The position numbers and the translations under genes are program-made. Below are positions 54,511-63,298 of a stretch of 64,000 nucleotides of DNA, in pieces; the first letter of the stretch is position 1, and every line of letters starts with the position of its first letter. The DNA is taken from contig NZ_JALGBX010000002.1 of assembly GCF_022808175.1 (NCBI RefSeq), positions 62,001-126,000 on the forward strand, read 5' to 3'. Below the pieces are notes generated by a model. The model was given only the letters and a program-made list of their open reading frames with translations. It ran no database searches and was not told where the DNA came from. The DNA is from Streptomyces sp. AP-93. GTDB lineage: Bacteria > Actinomycetota > Actinomycetes > Streptomycetales > Streptomycetaceae.

Positions 54511-55590
54511 TCATACGCGGCGCTTGGGCGGGAGGCCTGCGGCCGCGCGGAGGCCGTCCGCGAGGGCCGGGACCTCCGAGCTGGCGGGCTGTTCGGGGCG
54601 AGCACGGAAGGTGTCCGGGATCGGGCGGTACTGCGCAAAAGCCGCCTCCCAGGCCGCGTCCGAGACCTCGCCTCCGTCACTGCCGTCGTCGATCCGACAT
54701 TCCGCACAGACGCCGTCGACGATCTTCGACGTCTGCTCGGTCTCGTCGCAGAACAGGCACATCAGCATCGACTGCACGACGGTCTCGGGCTCGGGGGTGC
54801 GCTTCGGGGGCATCTTGTTCTCCAGGCGTTTGCGGATGAGCGCCGCCGGGTTGTGCAGCGGCGTGGGAAGTCCCTGGGTCAGGGCGTACGTGAGCTGCCG
54901 TACGTCGCACCCGCGCTCCAGCCACTCCGCTGCCAGCGGCGCCAGCGAAGCGCAGTCGGCGGCGGACAGGAGCGCGGCGGGGTCGGTGTCCTTGAGCTTG
55001 GCGAGGGTCCGGTAGGCGGTGGTCTGCTCCACGGGCCGGACCTCCGCGGCGGCCGGGGCGTCCTCGGCCTGCGCGTCCTCGATCTGCGTGTCCCTGGCCT
55101 GCGCGCCCTCGGCGGCCCCCGCGTCGCCCTCCGGCGCGGGCGCGGGGGCTTCGGCGCCCTCCACGCGCCCCGGGCCGGCGGCCAGTGGCACCAGCCGGGC
55201 GTCGACCGAGCGGCAGTAGGCGCGCCACCAGTCCTCGTCCCGCGCGGTCCGGGAGAAGTACGTACGGGTCACCCAGCGCGAGCTGTCCTCGCGGACCACG
55301 CGCTCCTTGAGCCGCCGCAAATGGCCGGCGACGGAGAGGATCTGGAGCGAGCCGCGCATCCCGGCCTGCCCGATCCCGGGGATGTGCGCGGCCAGCGTCT
55401 TGTGGTCCATCGCGGCGCCCTCGGGCAACTGGTCGATGTACCCGGCGACCATGGCCTCACGCTTGGGCAGATGTCCGAAATCATCGGCCGTGCGGGCCAG
55501 TTGGTCGGGCGCCTCGCGCTTTCCGAAGCCGGGATTGGCCATCGGGTGCGCGGCGGCGGGCATGACAGGACTAAAATCGGCAACAGCCAC
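54511..55590 (-). CDS. winged-HTH protein with Cys-rich C-terminus
   Basis: 359 residues. Residues 25-110 form a helical DNA-binding region (AMVAGYIDQLPEGAAMDHKT, GMRGSLQILSVAGHLRRLKE) like a MarR-type winged helix, with a wing at SSRWVTRTYFSRTARDEDWW. An E/A/D-rich linker leads to a helical domain and then a likely zinc site (CLFC and CAEC, 17 residues apart). GTG start with AGAGGAT upstream. A long inverted repeat lies in the leader. I know this as a conserved Streptomyces gene of unknown role. Confidence 0.75.
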   Translation of the reverse strand: MAVADFSPVMPAAAHPMANPGFGKREAPDQLARTADDFGHLPKREAMVAGYIDQLPEGAAMDHKTLAAHIPGIGQAGMRGSLQILSVAGHLRRLKERVVREDSSRWVTRTYFSRTARDEDWWRAYCRSVDARLVPLAAGPGRVEGAEAPAPAPEGDAGAAEGAQARDTQIEDAQAEDAPAAAEVRPVEQTTAYRTLAKLKDTDPAALLSAADCASLAPLAAEWLERGCDVRQLTYALTQGLPTPLHNPAALIRKRLENKMPPKRTPEPETVVQSMLMCLFCDETEQTSKIVDGVCAECRIDDGSDGGEVSDAAWEAAFAQYRPIPDTFRARPEQPASSEVPALADGLRAAAGLPPKRRV

Positions 55591-55617
55591 GAGATCCTCT
55601 GTAGATCTTGAAGGTCA

Positions 55618-55653
55618 GACCCCGGCACGGTGTTGGTAGCACCTGTCGGGGTC
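55618..55653 (-). promoter_or_regulatory. inverted repeat in the leader of the HTH gene
   Basis: A hairpin-forming sequence with outer arms GACCCCG and CGGGGTC and partly pairing inner arms (CACGGTG and GCACCTG), 28-63 nt upstream of the start of the winged-HTH gene. It could be an operator or an RNA leader structure. Confidence 0.45.
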
Positions 55654-55738
55654 GCTTTATATGCCGAACGCTAGACCCTCCACCACGCCCCGTGTCAAGC
55701 CGGTCACGAATAGTCATCTCGGCTGTCAGAAACGGACG

Positions 55739-55779
55739 TTGGGTTGGGTGGTTGGGTTTTAACCAACCACCCAACCCAA
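55739..55779. terminator. terminator after the DUF397 gene
   Basis: Perfect 17-bp stem TTGGGTTGGGTGGTTGG/CCAACCACCCAACCCAA with a 7-nt loop, 22 nt past the DUF397 stop, unusually low in GC pairs of the CG type for this genome. Between it and the stop the sequence GAGCTCGGAGCTCA occurs twice. Confidence 0.75.
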
Positions 55780-55800
55780 AACCAAGAGAGAGCTCGGAGC

Positions 55801-55998
55801 TCAGAGCTCGGAGCTCACCCCGTCGACGGCATACGCGAGGAACGCCCCCCAGGAGGAGCCGGCGAACGCCAGTTCCGGTCCGGCGACGATCTTGGAGTCC
55901 CGGACGTGAACGGCGACGGGGCAGGCGGCGACCTCGACGCAGTTGTCACCCTCGTCGTCGCTGTAGCTGGACTTGAACCACTTCAGGTTGGCGCTCAT
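55801..55998 (-). CDS. DUF397-domain protein
   Basis: 65 residues with the DUF397 hallmark: LKWFKSSYSDDEGDNCVEVA, VHVRDSKIVAGPELAF and SWGAFLAYAVDG. In Streptomyces these are paired with HTH/DUF5753 regulators (BldB/WhiJ-type pairs) and control development or secondary metabolism. The start overlaps the HTH gene's end by 4 bp (ATGA). Confidence 0.92.
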   Translation of the reverse strand: MSANLKWFKSSYSDDEGDNCVEVAACPVAVHVRDSKIVAGPELAFAGSSWGAFLAYAVDGVSSEL

Positions 55999-56809
55999 AG
56001 CTCATCCACCATCCGCTTGATGAAGACGGCCGACTCCTCCGCGTTGAGGGCCTCCGCGCGGATCATGCTAAGTCGCCCGGCGTGGGAACTCACCACATCC
56101 GGATCGGCGGTCAGTTGACTGATCGACTGCCCAGTGGAGTAGGCGAAACGGTCGCGCTCCTGGCTCTCCAGAAGCACCATGGGCCCAATGGTTCCCACCG
56201 AGAGAGCGCGCTCGAATGGCAGGACTTGAAGGGATACATTCCGCAATGTACCCACGTCCAGCAGATGCTGGAGCTGCTCACGATGGGCCTGGCGGCCGCC
56301 CAACGGCGCCCGCAGAGCGGCCTCGTACAGGACGAAGCTGAACGCCACCGGCGGCTTCCTCGCCAGGAGGTGCTGCCGCTCCAGTCGGGCAGCCGTACGC
56401 TCGTCAACCGTCTCGTCGTCCACCGGCGGCCAGTGGTTGGCGAACAGCGCCCGCGCATACGCCTCAGTCTGCAACAAGCCGGGGATCAGGGACACCTCGT
56501 ATGACCACATGCCGCGCGTCCCCGCTCCAGCTCAATGAACCCGTGAGCCCGCACAGGGAACTTGTCCCGGCTCAGATACTCCTTGGCGGCGCTCAGCAGG
56601 CCCTCCGCCCGGAACAACGCGTCGGCCGCGTCCAGCAGTTGCGGCGTCGGCATCCGCACCCCCTGTTCCATCGCCTTGATGGTGTCCGGGGAGTACCGGG
56701 CGGCCAGGCCCAGTTCCTCGCGGGTCACGCCCGCCTTGAGCCGCCAGCGTTTGAGCTGGTCCCCGGCGTAGCGCCAGGCGGGAGGTACAGCGGGGTTCGG
56801 GACTGACAC
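55995..56809 (-). pseudogene. XRE-family HTH/DUF5753 regulator with frameshift
   Basis: The first part encodes an XRE HTH (GDQLKRWRLKAGVTREELGL, YSPDTIKAMEQGVRMPTPQL) to FIELERG; the second part encodes DUF5753 from MWSYEVSLIPGLLQTEAYAR to the end, in another frame. At the joint (about 56520-56523) there are four Cs on the plus strand; one more G on the coding strand would restore ERGTRGMWSYEV. The HTH piece alone ends after 16 off-frame residues. Either a true frameshift or a homopolymer sequencing error. The GTG at 56809 has GGAGGT upstream. It would regulate with the DUF397 protein. Confidence 0.75.
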
Positions 56810-56892
56810 AGCGGCCACCTCCGGTGGCTACAGCACGCTTTGTATCCGCTCGGTCACTGTCGAGCGTAGACCCGGCGCGCCAGGCTGCGGGC

Positions 56893-57306
56893 ATGAACCG
56901 GACACGTAGGCCCGATTGGGTCCCCCTCCTCGGCCACCAGCTGCGCCGCACCGGAATCCACTTCGACGCCGTACGCATTCAGGGCGTACGCGGGGAGGCG
57001 GTGGCCGCGCGGCTGATCGAGGCGACCGGCGGGCGGGCGGGGCCGATCGTGTGCGAGGCCAGCGGGTTCCGGTGGATGTACTTCCTGCTGCCGCCCGGGA
57101 CCTCCAGGACGTACGCCTGGCCGCTCGGCGTGCAGCGCTTCGGGGCCGGGCAGCGGACCGTCGCCTACGTCGGCGTACCCGCCCTGGACGGAAACACCTG
57201 GCCGCTGCTGTGGCAGTCGCGGCCCTGCGCCCTGGCCCCCTTCGTGGACCCGGCGGCCCTGCACGCCCTCCTGGCGCCGGAGGCGGGCGTTCCCGCTCCC
57301 GCATGA
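56893..57306 (+). CDS. conserved hypothetical protein
   Basis: 137 residues: FDAVRIQGVRGEAVAARLIE, GPIVCEASGFRWMYFLLPPG, then a strand set (TVAYVGVPALDGNTWPLLWQ) and a helix at the end. The pattern resembles small actinomycete proteins related to the N-terminal part of bifunctional primase/polymerases, but no catalytic acids are evident. Divergent from the HTH pseudogene and convergent with DUF5063. Confidence 0.65.
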   Translation: MNRTRRPDWVPLLGHQLRRTGIHFDAVRIQGVRGEAVAARLIEATGGRAGPIVCEASGFRWMYFLLPPGTSRTYAWPLGVQRFGAGQRTVAYVGVPALDGNTWPLLWQSRPCALAPFVDPAALHALLAPEAGVPAPA

Positions 57307-57326
57307 GGGGGCGCTGGGTGTCCGGA

Positions 57327-57986
57327 TCAGGCGGGGCTCGGGCGGCGGCCCAGACTGCCGAGCTCCTCGGCCATGACCTTCCCGGCCTGCTCCGCGAGGT
57401 CGTCCTCCGTGATGTCCTCGTCCGTGTCCAGCCCGTCCAGGGCCGCCAGCGGCTGGTCGAGGCGGACGTGTGCGATCAGTGACTGGAGGGCGCGCAGCGT
57501 GGCCGATGCCGTCGGGCCCCAGTTGGTGAAGTACGAGAACTGCCACCACCACAGCGCCTCGGTGATCCGGCCCGACTGGTGGTGGATGAGGCCGTGCCGC
57601 AGGTCGGCGACCACGTCCGCCAGGTCGTCGGAGATCCGGTGCGGGACCGGGGCCTTGCGCGGCTCGTAGGGGTCGAAGACCTCCGAGTAGACGTCGACCG
57701 GCTCCAGCATGACCGCGAACCGCTCGCGCAGGTCGTCCACGTCGGGCTCCGGGCCCAGGTCGGGCTCGTAGCGCTCGTCGGGCAGCACGTCCTGGTACGC
57801 GCCCAGCCGGCCGCCCGCCAGCAGCAGCTGGGACACCTCCAGGAGGAGGAAGGGCACCGCGCTGTCCGGGTCCTCGCCCTTGGCCACCTCGGTGACCGCG
57901 ACGATGAAGGACTCGATCTGGTCCGCGATCGAAGCCGCGAAGTCGTCCGGATCCAGTCCCAGGGCGTGCAGCGTTGCGTCAGACAT
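57327..57986 (-). CDS. DUF5063 protein
   Basis: 219 residues, acidic and helical. Family features: [20 protein letters not shown] at the start, a central [20 protein letters not shown] and [20 protein letters not shown], and [16 protein letters not shown], which ends the conserved core. DUF5063 genes sit next to recR in streptomycetes, as here, where the start lies 8 bp inside recR. No activity is known. Confidence 0.85.
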   Translation of the reverse strand: MSDATLHALGLDPDDFAASIADQIESFIVAVTEVAKGEDPDSAVPFLLLEVSQLLLAGGRLGAYQDVLPDERYEPDLGPEPDVDDLRERFAVMLEPVDVYSEVFDPYEPRKAPVPHRISDDLADVVADLRHGLIHHQSGRITEALWWWQFSYFTNWGPTASATLRALQSLIAHVRLDQPLAALDGLDTDEDITEDDLAEQAGKVMAEELGSLGRRPSPA

Positions 57987-58578
57987 CGAGAAGTCGCCTT
58001 CCTTCAAAGGCCCGCCCGAGCGTGACCTCGTCCGCGTACTCCAGATCTCCCCCGACGGGGAGCCCGCTGGCCAGGCGGGTGACCTTGAGGCCCATGGGCT
58101 TCATCATGCGGGCGAGGTAGGTGGCGGTCGCCTCGCCCTCCAGGTTCGGGTCGGTCGCGATGATCAGCTCGGTGACCGAGCCGTCCGCGAGCCGCGCCAG
58201 CAGCTCCCGGATGCGCAGGTCGTCCGGGCCGACGCCCTCGATCGGGCTGATCGCGCCGCCGAGGACGTGGTACCGGCCCCGGAACTCGCGGGTCCGCTCG
58301 ATCGCGACGACGTCCTTCGACTCCTCGACCACGCAGATGACCGTCAGGTCGCGGCGCGGATCGCGGCAGATGTTGCACCGCTCCTCCTGCGCCACGTTCC
58401 CGCACACCGCGCAGAACCGGACCTTGTCCTTGACCTCCAGCAGCGCGTGCGCGAGGCGGCGGACATCGGTGGGCTCGGCCTGCAGGATGTGGAAGGCGAT
58501 CCGCTGCGCGCTCTTGGGCCCGACGCCGGGCAGCCTGCCCAGTTCGTCGATCAGGTCCTGGACCACGCCTTCGTACAA
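57979..58578 (-). CDS. recR: recombination mediator RecR
   Basis: 199 residues, full length. HhH motif ([20 protein letters not shown]), C4 zinc finger ([16 protein letters not shown]) near residue 57, Toprim domain ([17 protein letters not shown]) and the C-terminal [19 protein letters not shown] tail, here [19 protein letters not shown]. RecR loads RecA at gaps with RecF/RecO. TTG start with GAAGG upstream. It follows ybaB, the standard gene order, although dnaX is not next to it here. Confidence 0.97.
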   Translation of the reverse strand: MYEGVVQDLIDELGRLPGVGPKSAQRIAFHILQAEPTDVRRLAHALLEVKDKVRFCAVCGNVAQEERCNICRDPRRDLTVICVVEESKDVVAIERTREFRGRYHVLGGAISPIEGVGPDDLRIRELLARLADGSVTELIIATDPNLEGEATATYLARMMKPMGLKVTRLASGLPVGGDLEYADEVTLGRAFEGRRLLDV

Positions 58579-58635
58579 CGGACTGCCTTCTTTCGGTACG
58601 GGAGGGCTACCGAGCCGGGGAGGCTCGGGACGGGA

Positions 58636-58980
58636 CTAGAAGGGAAGGCCGGGGATACCGCTGCCGCCGCCCAGCCCCTGTGCCAGCGGGCCCAGCTTCT
58701 GCTGCTGCAGCGTCTGCGCATTCTCGTTGGCCGCCTGGACCGCCGCGACCACCAGGTCGGCGAGCGTCTCGGTGTCCTCGGGGTCCACGGCCTTCGGGTC
58801 GATCACCAGTGCGCGCAGTTCACCGGAACCGGTGACGGTCGCCTTGACCAGGCCGCCGCCGGCCTGGCCCTCAACCTCGGTGCGCGCCAGCTCGTCCTGC
58901 GCCACGGCAAGGTCCTGCTGCATCTTCTGGGCCTGCTGGAGCAGCTGCTGCATGTCGGGCATGCCACCACCGGGAATCAC
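58636..58980 (-). CDS. YbaB/EbfC nucleoid-associated protein
   Basis: 114 residues: a Gln-rich N-terminal helix ([20 protein letters not shown]), a central strand set ([20 protein letters not shown]) and a C-terminal helix ([16 protein letters not shown]). It binds DNA as a dimer. Located immediately before recR on the same strand. GTG start. Confidence 0.95.
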   Translation of the reverse strand: MIPGGGMPDMQQLLQQAQKMQQDLAVAQDELARTEVEGQAGGGLVKATVTGSGELRALVIDPKAVDPEDTETLADLVVAAVQAANENAQTLQQQKLGPLAQGLGGGSGIPGLPF

Positions 58981-59248
58981 AGGTCACTCACTCCGTAGCG
59001 TCGGGCCAAGCGCCGTCGGCTTGGTCAATCCGAGCCTACGTGCTCCCCGGGCGCCGCGCCCTACGCCGTGAGGACCAACTCTTTCGAGTGAGCGACGGGG
59101 CGTGCGCGTACCTGATGGCGCCCTCCTTGCGGGCGGAAATCCCGGGAATCGTCGCCCACCGCGTCTCATTCGAAGGTAGGAAGAGCATGCGCACCATTGC
59201 GCACACGCGCACCACCACACGTTCAGCGCAGGCAGAGGGAGTGCCCGG
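58981..59248. other. divergent promoter region of ybaB and the SLATT gene
   Basis: About 270 bases between divergent genes. Short frames occur on both strands but none has a ribosome site or family features. It should contain the ybaB-recR promoter and that of the SLATT gene. I cannot point to clear -35/-10 boxes. Confidence 0.4.
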
Positions 59249-59974
59249 GTGAGTCAGCCGGAGATGCAGCCCGAGGGGCCACCCCGGGATCCCGCTGAGG
59301 ACGGCGACCTTACCGGCCGGCCGTTCCCTCTCGGGGACTGGGGCGAGCCCGCCGAGCGGCTCGACGAGCTCTACCGACGGGTCGAGGCCGACGCGCTGCG
59401 CACCGCCGAGTGGTACCTGTCGGACCGGGCGTGGAAGCGCCGGGGGGCCCGGATCCTGCGGATCGGGGCAGCCGCCGGCGCGGTCACGGGCGCCGCGATG
59501 TCGCTGCTGGAGCTGACCGGCTCGGTGTCCGGGGCGGCCTCGTACGGCTATCTCGCACTGCTCCTGGGCGCGGCCTGCATGGCCTGCGACCGGTTCTTCG
59601 GCCTGACCTCGGGCTGGATGCGGGACGTGGCGACGGCGCAGGCCGTGCAGCGGCGACTGCAGACCCTGCAGTTCGACTGGGCCACGGAGAACGTGCGCGA
59701 GATCCTGGGCCCGACCGAGGGCACCGCCAGCGAGGCCGCGGAGCGGTGTCTGACCGTGCTGCGCCGCTTCTCGGAGGACGTGACCGAGCTCGTGCGGTCG
59801 GAGACCGCGGAGTGGATGGTCGAGTTCAGCTCCGGCCCCGCCCCGCTGGTCATGCAGTCCCTGGGCGCGGGCGGATCCCGCTCGGACGCGTACGTCCCGC
59901 CGGCCCGCTTCCCGCTCCCCCCGGGCACCCGCCCGAACATGCCCCGCCAGAGGCCGCCGGAGCAGCCGCGCTGA
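59249..59974 (+). CDS. SLATT-domain membrane protein
   Basis: 241 residues with the SLATT layout: an N-terminal helix (LDELYRRVEADALRTAEWYL), two membrane helices (IGAAAGAVTGAAMSLLEL and YLALLLGAACMACDRFFG), then a long C-terminal helix (AQAVQRRLQTLQFDWATENV). SLATT proteins are thought to form pores in defence or stress contexts; many, like this recR neighbour, stand alone in Streptomyces chromosomes. GTG with GAGGGAG upstream. Confidence 0.85.
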   Translation: MSQPEMQPEGPPRDPAEDGDLTGRPFPLGDWGEPAERLDELYRRVEADALRTAEWYLSDRAWKRRGARILRIGAAAGAVTGAAMSLLELTGSVSGAASYGYLALLLGAACMACDRFFGLTSGWMRDVATAQAVQRRLQTLQFDWATENVREILGPTEGTASEAAERCLTVLRRFSEDVTELVRSETAEWMVEFSSGPAPLVMQSLGAGGSRSDAYVPPARFPLPPGTRPNMPRQRPPEQPR

Positions 59975-59978
59975 CGGG

Positions 59979-60013
59979 ACGGGGCCGGCTCCGCACGGCG
60001 GAGCCGGCCCCGT
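59979..60013. terminator. bidirectional terminator
   Basis: Perfect 16-bp stem ACGGGGCCGGCTCCGC/GCGGAGCCGGCCCCGT with a 3-nt loop between the convergent SLATT and 60040-60690 genes. Confidence 0.85.
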
Positions 60014-60039
60014 TCCGTACTCCGTACCGATCGTCCGCG

Positions 60040-60690
60040 TCAGCTGAAGATGATCATCGAGCCCTGGCCGAGGCTCCGGGTGGCCGCCGCGTGCAGGCCC
60101 AGCCATACGTGCCGCTCCCGCGCGAAGGGGCTGTCGTCGTACGGGATCGGCCCGGCGGGCTCCTCCAGCGACGTCGGCCGCCCCGGCGGCGCCGGAGCCA
60201 GCGGCGGGTTCAGGGGGTCTATCCCGATCGCGGGAGCCACCAGTGCCAGCTCGCGCAGCAGGCCCTGCGCGGACCCCAGCGGCCCGCCCCCGGCCAGCAG
60301 CTCTTCGTTGGCCAGCGGGTAGGCGAAGTCCACGGGGACGTAGGCCCCCGCGTGGTCGTAGTGCCACACCAGGTGCGACTGCTGCGCCGTCGGCTCGAAC
60401 ATCTCCAGCAGTTGCTCGTAGTCCCCGCCCAGCTCGTCCACCGGTGTCACCGGCAGCCCGCAGATCTGCAGCAGGTACGCCCGCCGCAGGAAGTGCAGGG
60501 CGTCGTAGTCGAAACCGGCCACCGGGGCGACGTCCCCGGACAGCCCCGGCATGTACGCGAACACCGGCACGGACGGCAGTCCGGCCTCGCCCAGCGCCTT
60601 GTCGTACGAGGCGATCTCTTCTGCGAAGGGGTTGTCGGGGCTGTGGCACAGCACGTCGACAAGGGGGACCAGCCACAGGTCACAGGCCAC
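60040..60690 (-). CDS. conserved hypothetical protein
   Basis: 216 residues from a GTG with CGGAGG upstream. Cytosolic and acidic, with motifs CDLWLVPLVDVLCHSPDNPF, a central GFDYDALHFLRRAYLLQICG and a HLVWHYDHAGAYVPVDFAYP segment. I do not know a family name or activity. It is bounded by terminators and appears monocistronic. Confidence 0.7.
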   Translation of the reverse strand: MACDLWLVPLVDVLCHSPDNPFAEEIASYDKALGEAGLPSVPVFAYMPGLSGDVAPVAGFDYDALHFLRRAYLLQICGLPVTPVDELGGDYEQLLEMFEPTAQQSHLVWHYDHAGAYVPVDFAYPLANEELLAGGGPLGSAQGLLRELALVAPAIGIDPLNPPLAPAPPGRPTSLEEPAGPIPYDDSPFARERHVWLGLHAAATRSLGQGSMIIFS

Positions 60691-60806
60691 TCGGCCTCCG
60701 ATCAGTCGTTGTCGCCGATCGGGCCAGCGTAGTGCGCCGGACACGCTCAGCGAAGGGGTGAGCAGAACCGAAGGAGCGAGAGACGCGGATCCGGGCCGGA
60801 TCCCGT

Positions 60807-61745
60807 CTAAGACGGCTGCCCCGGGCCCACCCTCCAGACCCACACGTCGCGCACCTGCTCCGGCTCCCGGCCCAGCAGCCCGGTGATCAGTTCCCGCAGT
60901 TCCGTGTCCCGGTCCTGGCGGGGCAGGACCACCGCGCCGGCCTTCCAGTACTCCAGGTCCTGGCGGGCCTGCGCCCGCCAGCCCGCGTCGACCTCGGGCG
61001 GCCGGCCGCCGTAGCGGACGTCGCGCAGGAGGTTCGAGAGGTGCCGCGGAGTGGCCCCGTAGATACCGATCCGGTCGGGTCCCCACGGGCCGTTGAAGTA
61101 GCCGCCGGCCAGCCGGAAGCCGAAGTCCGCCTCGACCTGCCAGTGCAGCGCGTCCGCCTGGCCCGGGTCCGGCAGCGGTACCGGAACGAGTGCTTCCCCG
61201 TCCTTGACGTAGCCCTCCCAGTCCCCGGAGGTGATGAAGGCGGGGACCGGCGCGCGGTCCCGTACGGTCAGCGGCAGCGGCAGGACCGGGATCAGCGCGG
61301 CCGCCGCCCCCAGCAGGCCCAGCGTGCGCAGCTCGCGGGTGCGCAGCCGCAGGATCCGGTCGAGCGCGAGGGCCAGCAGGATGCCCAGGACGGGCGCGCA
61401 CACCATCGCGACGCGCCCCTCGATCACCGACTCGAAGGGCGGCAGCTTGATCATCAGGCGCCAGGGGCCCGGCAACACGATCTCCGTGCGGGGTACAGGC
61501 ACCCACGGCCCGAGGGACAGCAGGAGCGCGAGGGCCCGTACGGCCTTGCTCCGCCACAGCCACACGCACACGGCCACGCCGAAGGCGAGCAGGGGCCAGC
61601 CGTAGAAGGCGTTCTGCTCGGTGGTGTTCAGGGAGAGCTTGCCGGCCGTCTCGGGGTCGCCGAAGAGGGAGCGGGAGGCGTACTCGATCAGGGCGCGCGG
61701 GCTGTTGCCGGCGTTGTCCCCGTGCAGGACCGAGTGGTAAGGCCG
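60807..61745 (-). pseudogene. membrane protein (glycosyltransferase/YfhO-like), N-terminus lost
   Basis: The C-terminal two thirds of a multi-spanning membrane protein: LHGDNAGNSPRALIEYASRS, a WPLLAFGVAVCVWLWRS helix, PFESVIEGRVAMVCAPVLGI and a soluble end. Typical relatives are about 600 residues long with many N-terminal helices. Upstream of PYHSVLHGDNAGN the reading frame continues without stops but the sequence no longer looks membrane-like or related, and no start is credible. It was truncated by the rearrangement described to its right. Confidence 0.65.
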
Positions 61746-61746
61746 A

Positions 61747-61820
61747 CACCAGCTCGTCCCAGCACCGCCTGTGACGGACAGCCATGACGCCGGCCGGCAC
61801 GCACCGCTTACGTTCGAAGG
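61747..61820 (+). repeat. gene-end fragment, inverted relative of the right window edge
   Basis: About 74 bases that translate on the plus strand as HQLVPAPPVTDSHDAGRH and then APLTFEGP. The reverse complement of the last 77 bases of the window gives HQLDPAPPVTDSQDIGRY and APLTSEDPA. About 9 in 10 bases match. It is a remnant of a second copy of that gene's 3' end, with its own stop lost. Confidence 0.6.
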
Positions 61821-62146
61821 CCCGAGAAGGGTGCAAACGAGGGTACGAGCGGCCCCCTGCGCGTATCGCTGGACCGTCGGCAGGAAGGGGGCGAGACCGT
61901 CCAGCAGTCCGCGCGGGCTCGGGCCAAGGTGGTCAAGCAGGGCTCGACTCCGGCGGCCGCGGCCGCCCCCGCGGGGAGCCGCAGCGCGACGCAACCGCCG
62001 CGCCCAACGGAGTGTTGTTGCAGGTGGAAGGTGGCAGCGAGAAGGCAGAGCTGAAGTCTCGTGAGCCCGAGCACTCTCAGGATGGGAGCCATGGGGTCGG
62101 CGTCGTCAATGTCTGCGACAAGGCAGGTCGGGCAGAATTTCGGCAT
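61808..62146 (-). CDS. possible small Cys-containing protein
   Basis: 112-residue frame with GGGGGA before the ATG and a CPTC motif at residue 5 (MPKFCPTCLVADIDDADP), then a Leu-rich stretch (LGLTRLQLCLLAATFHLQ). The second half is low-complexity and overlaps the duplicated fragment, so at most the N-terminal 45 residues look genuine. It could be a truncated gene or chance. Confidence 0.3.
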   Translation of the reverse strand: MPKFCPTCLVADIDDADPMAPILRVLGLTRLQLCLLAATFHLQQHSVGRGGCVALRLPAGAAAAAGVEPCLTTLARARADCWTVSPPSCRRSSDTRRGPLVPSFAPFSGLRT

Positions 62147-62188
62147 GGGTCCCCCAGAGGGGGCAACGATCGAATACCGGCGGTCGCA

Positions 62189-63157
62189 TCACTTGATGAT
62201 CAAGTTCGCGAGCCTCAGTCGGTCCTCGAGCTGCACCTTGGCCCTCTTCAGGGTCTCGGCGTTCTGGTCTATCAGCCGGTTCTGATCGCTGGTCTCGACG
62301 GAGAACCAGATACCGACGAGGTTCACTTCCGCCTTGCAGGCGATGTCCTTCTTGGCCGCGCTGATGGCCTTGGGGCTCGCAAACTCACTCGCCTTGAAGC
62401 CAAGGTCCTCCATTGGGCTGACCGGTTCGTCAGTCCGGAGGCCTTGGTGGGCCATGCAGTCGGACCAGGACTTGGCAGCTTTGACGACATGGGAGTCCTG
62501 CTGTGAACGACGATACGCGTCGAACATCAAGTTCTGTACGAACATCAGATCGATGATGTCCTTGGTCGGCCTGAAGAGCTTGAGGGTGGCCTCGTGCAGA
62601 CAGCCGCCGGCCGGCACCTTGCGACCGCCGATCGAGGTCGTCCCTTCGTCCGACTTCTCGGCCTCTTCCTGGCTCTTGGGCAACTTCGTCGGGTCCAGGC
62701 GCTCTTGCCCCAACAGGACGAGCTTTTCGTCGGACCCCAAGTCGTCCATCGGCGACTTCCCCGGAGCCTCACGCGAGCCATCCGCATAGCCGTGACTGGC
62801 TGCGCGGGAGGCGCTGGAGATTCCGTAGCGCCGGGCGTTCTCGGCATCGCCACTTGGGGATTCCGCCGGCTGACCTGGGTAGCGGAATCCGTAGCGCTCC
62901 ATGCATCGGTCGACCAGGATCTCCTGGGCCCGCTCCAAGGTCTTCCGCTGTTCCGCTGTGGGGTGGTAGCTGTCCAGGGGGAAGCGGAGTCCGGTGGTGT
63001 CCAGCATGGTGGGTGCTGCGGTGACGGACGGTTCAGCGCCCTTTTCGCTGGAGGCTGTTGAACCGGAGCATCCGACCAGGGCGAGTGCGGTGAGGAGCAG
63101 AGTGCTGCAGCCCGCGATGATTCCGACGGGACGGGGAGTGGGGCGGGGGCTGGGCAA
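62189..63157 (-). CDS. putative lipoprotein
   Basis: 322 residues with a lipoprotein signal (IIAGCSTLLLTALALVGCSG, lipobox Cys) and a charged helical mature part containing several cysteines (VDRCMERYGFRYPG, AKSWSDCMAHQGL, AKKDIACKAEVN). Unknown family; similar secreted proteins occur near antibiotic or peptide genes in Streptomyces. I choose a TTG with GGAG 5 nt upstream, because an ATG at 63184 has no site and sits at the foot of a terminator hairpin. Confidence 0.75.
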   Translation of the reverse strand: MPSPRPTPRPVGIIAGCSTLLLTALALVGCSGSTASSEKGAEPSVTAAPTMLDTTGLRFPLDSYHPTAEQRKTLERAQEILVDRCMERYGFRYPGQPAESPSGDAENARRYGISSASRAASHGYADGSREAPGKSPMDDLGSDEKLVLLGQERLDPTKLPKSQEEAEKSDEGTTSIGGRKVPAGGCLHEATLKLFRPTKDIIDLMFVQNLMFDAYRRSQQDSHVVKAAKSWSDCMAHQGLRTDEPVSPMEDLGFKASEFASPKAISAAKKDIACKAEVNLVGIWFSVETSDQNRLIDQNAETLKRAKVQLEDRLRLANLIIK

Positions 63158-63187
63158 CGTGACTCCGTTATGGCGCGGTACCATGCG

Positions 63188-63232
63188 GCGAACGCCGCTC
63201 TGCCCGGCGCTTTCGGGCAGAGCGGCGTTCGC
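63188..63232 (-). terminator. terminator between the I36-like and lipoprotein genes
   Basis: Perfect 19-bp stem GCGAACGCCGCTCTGCCCG/CGGGCAGAGCGGCGTTCGC with a 7-nt loop. It should stop transcripts from the I36-like gene, yet it lies only about 30 nt before the lipoprotein start. Confidence 0.8.
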
Positions 63233-63298
63233 ATGCGTTCATACATCTAGGCAGAACGACCTGCGTTCAATCGACAGGCGATCAGCGGCTGGTCAGGA

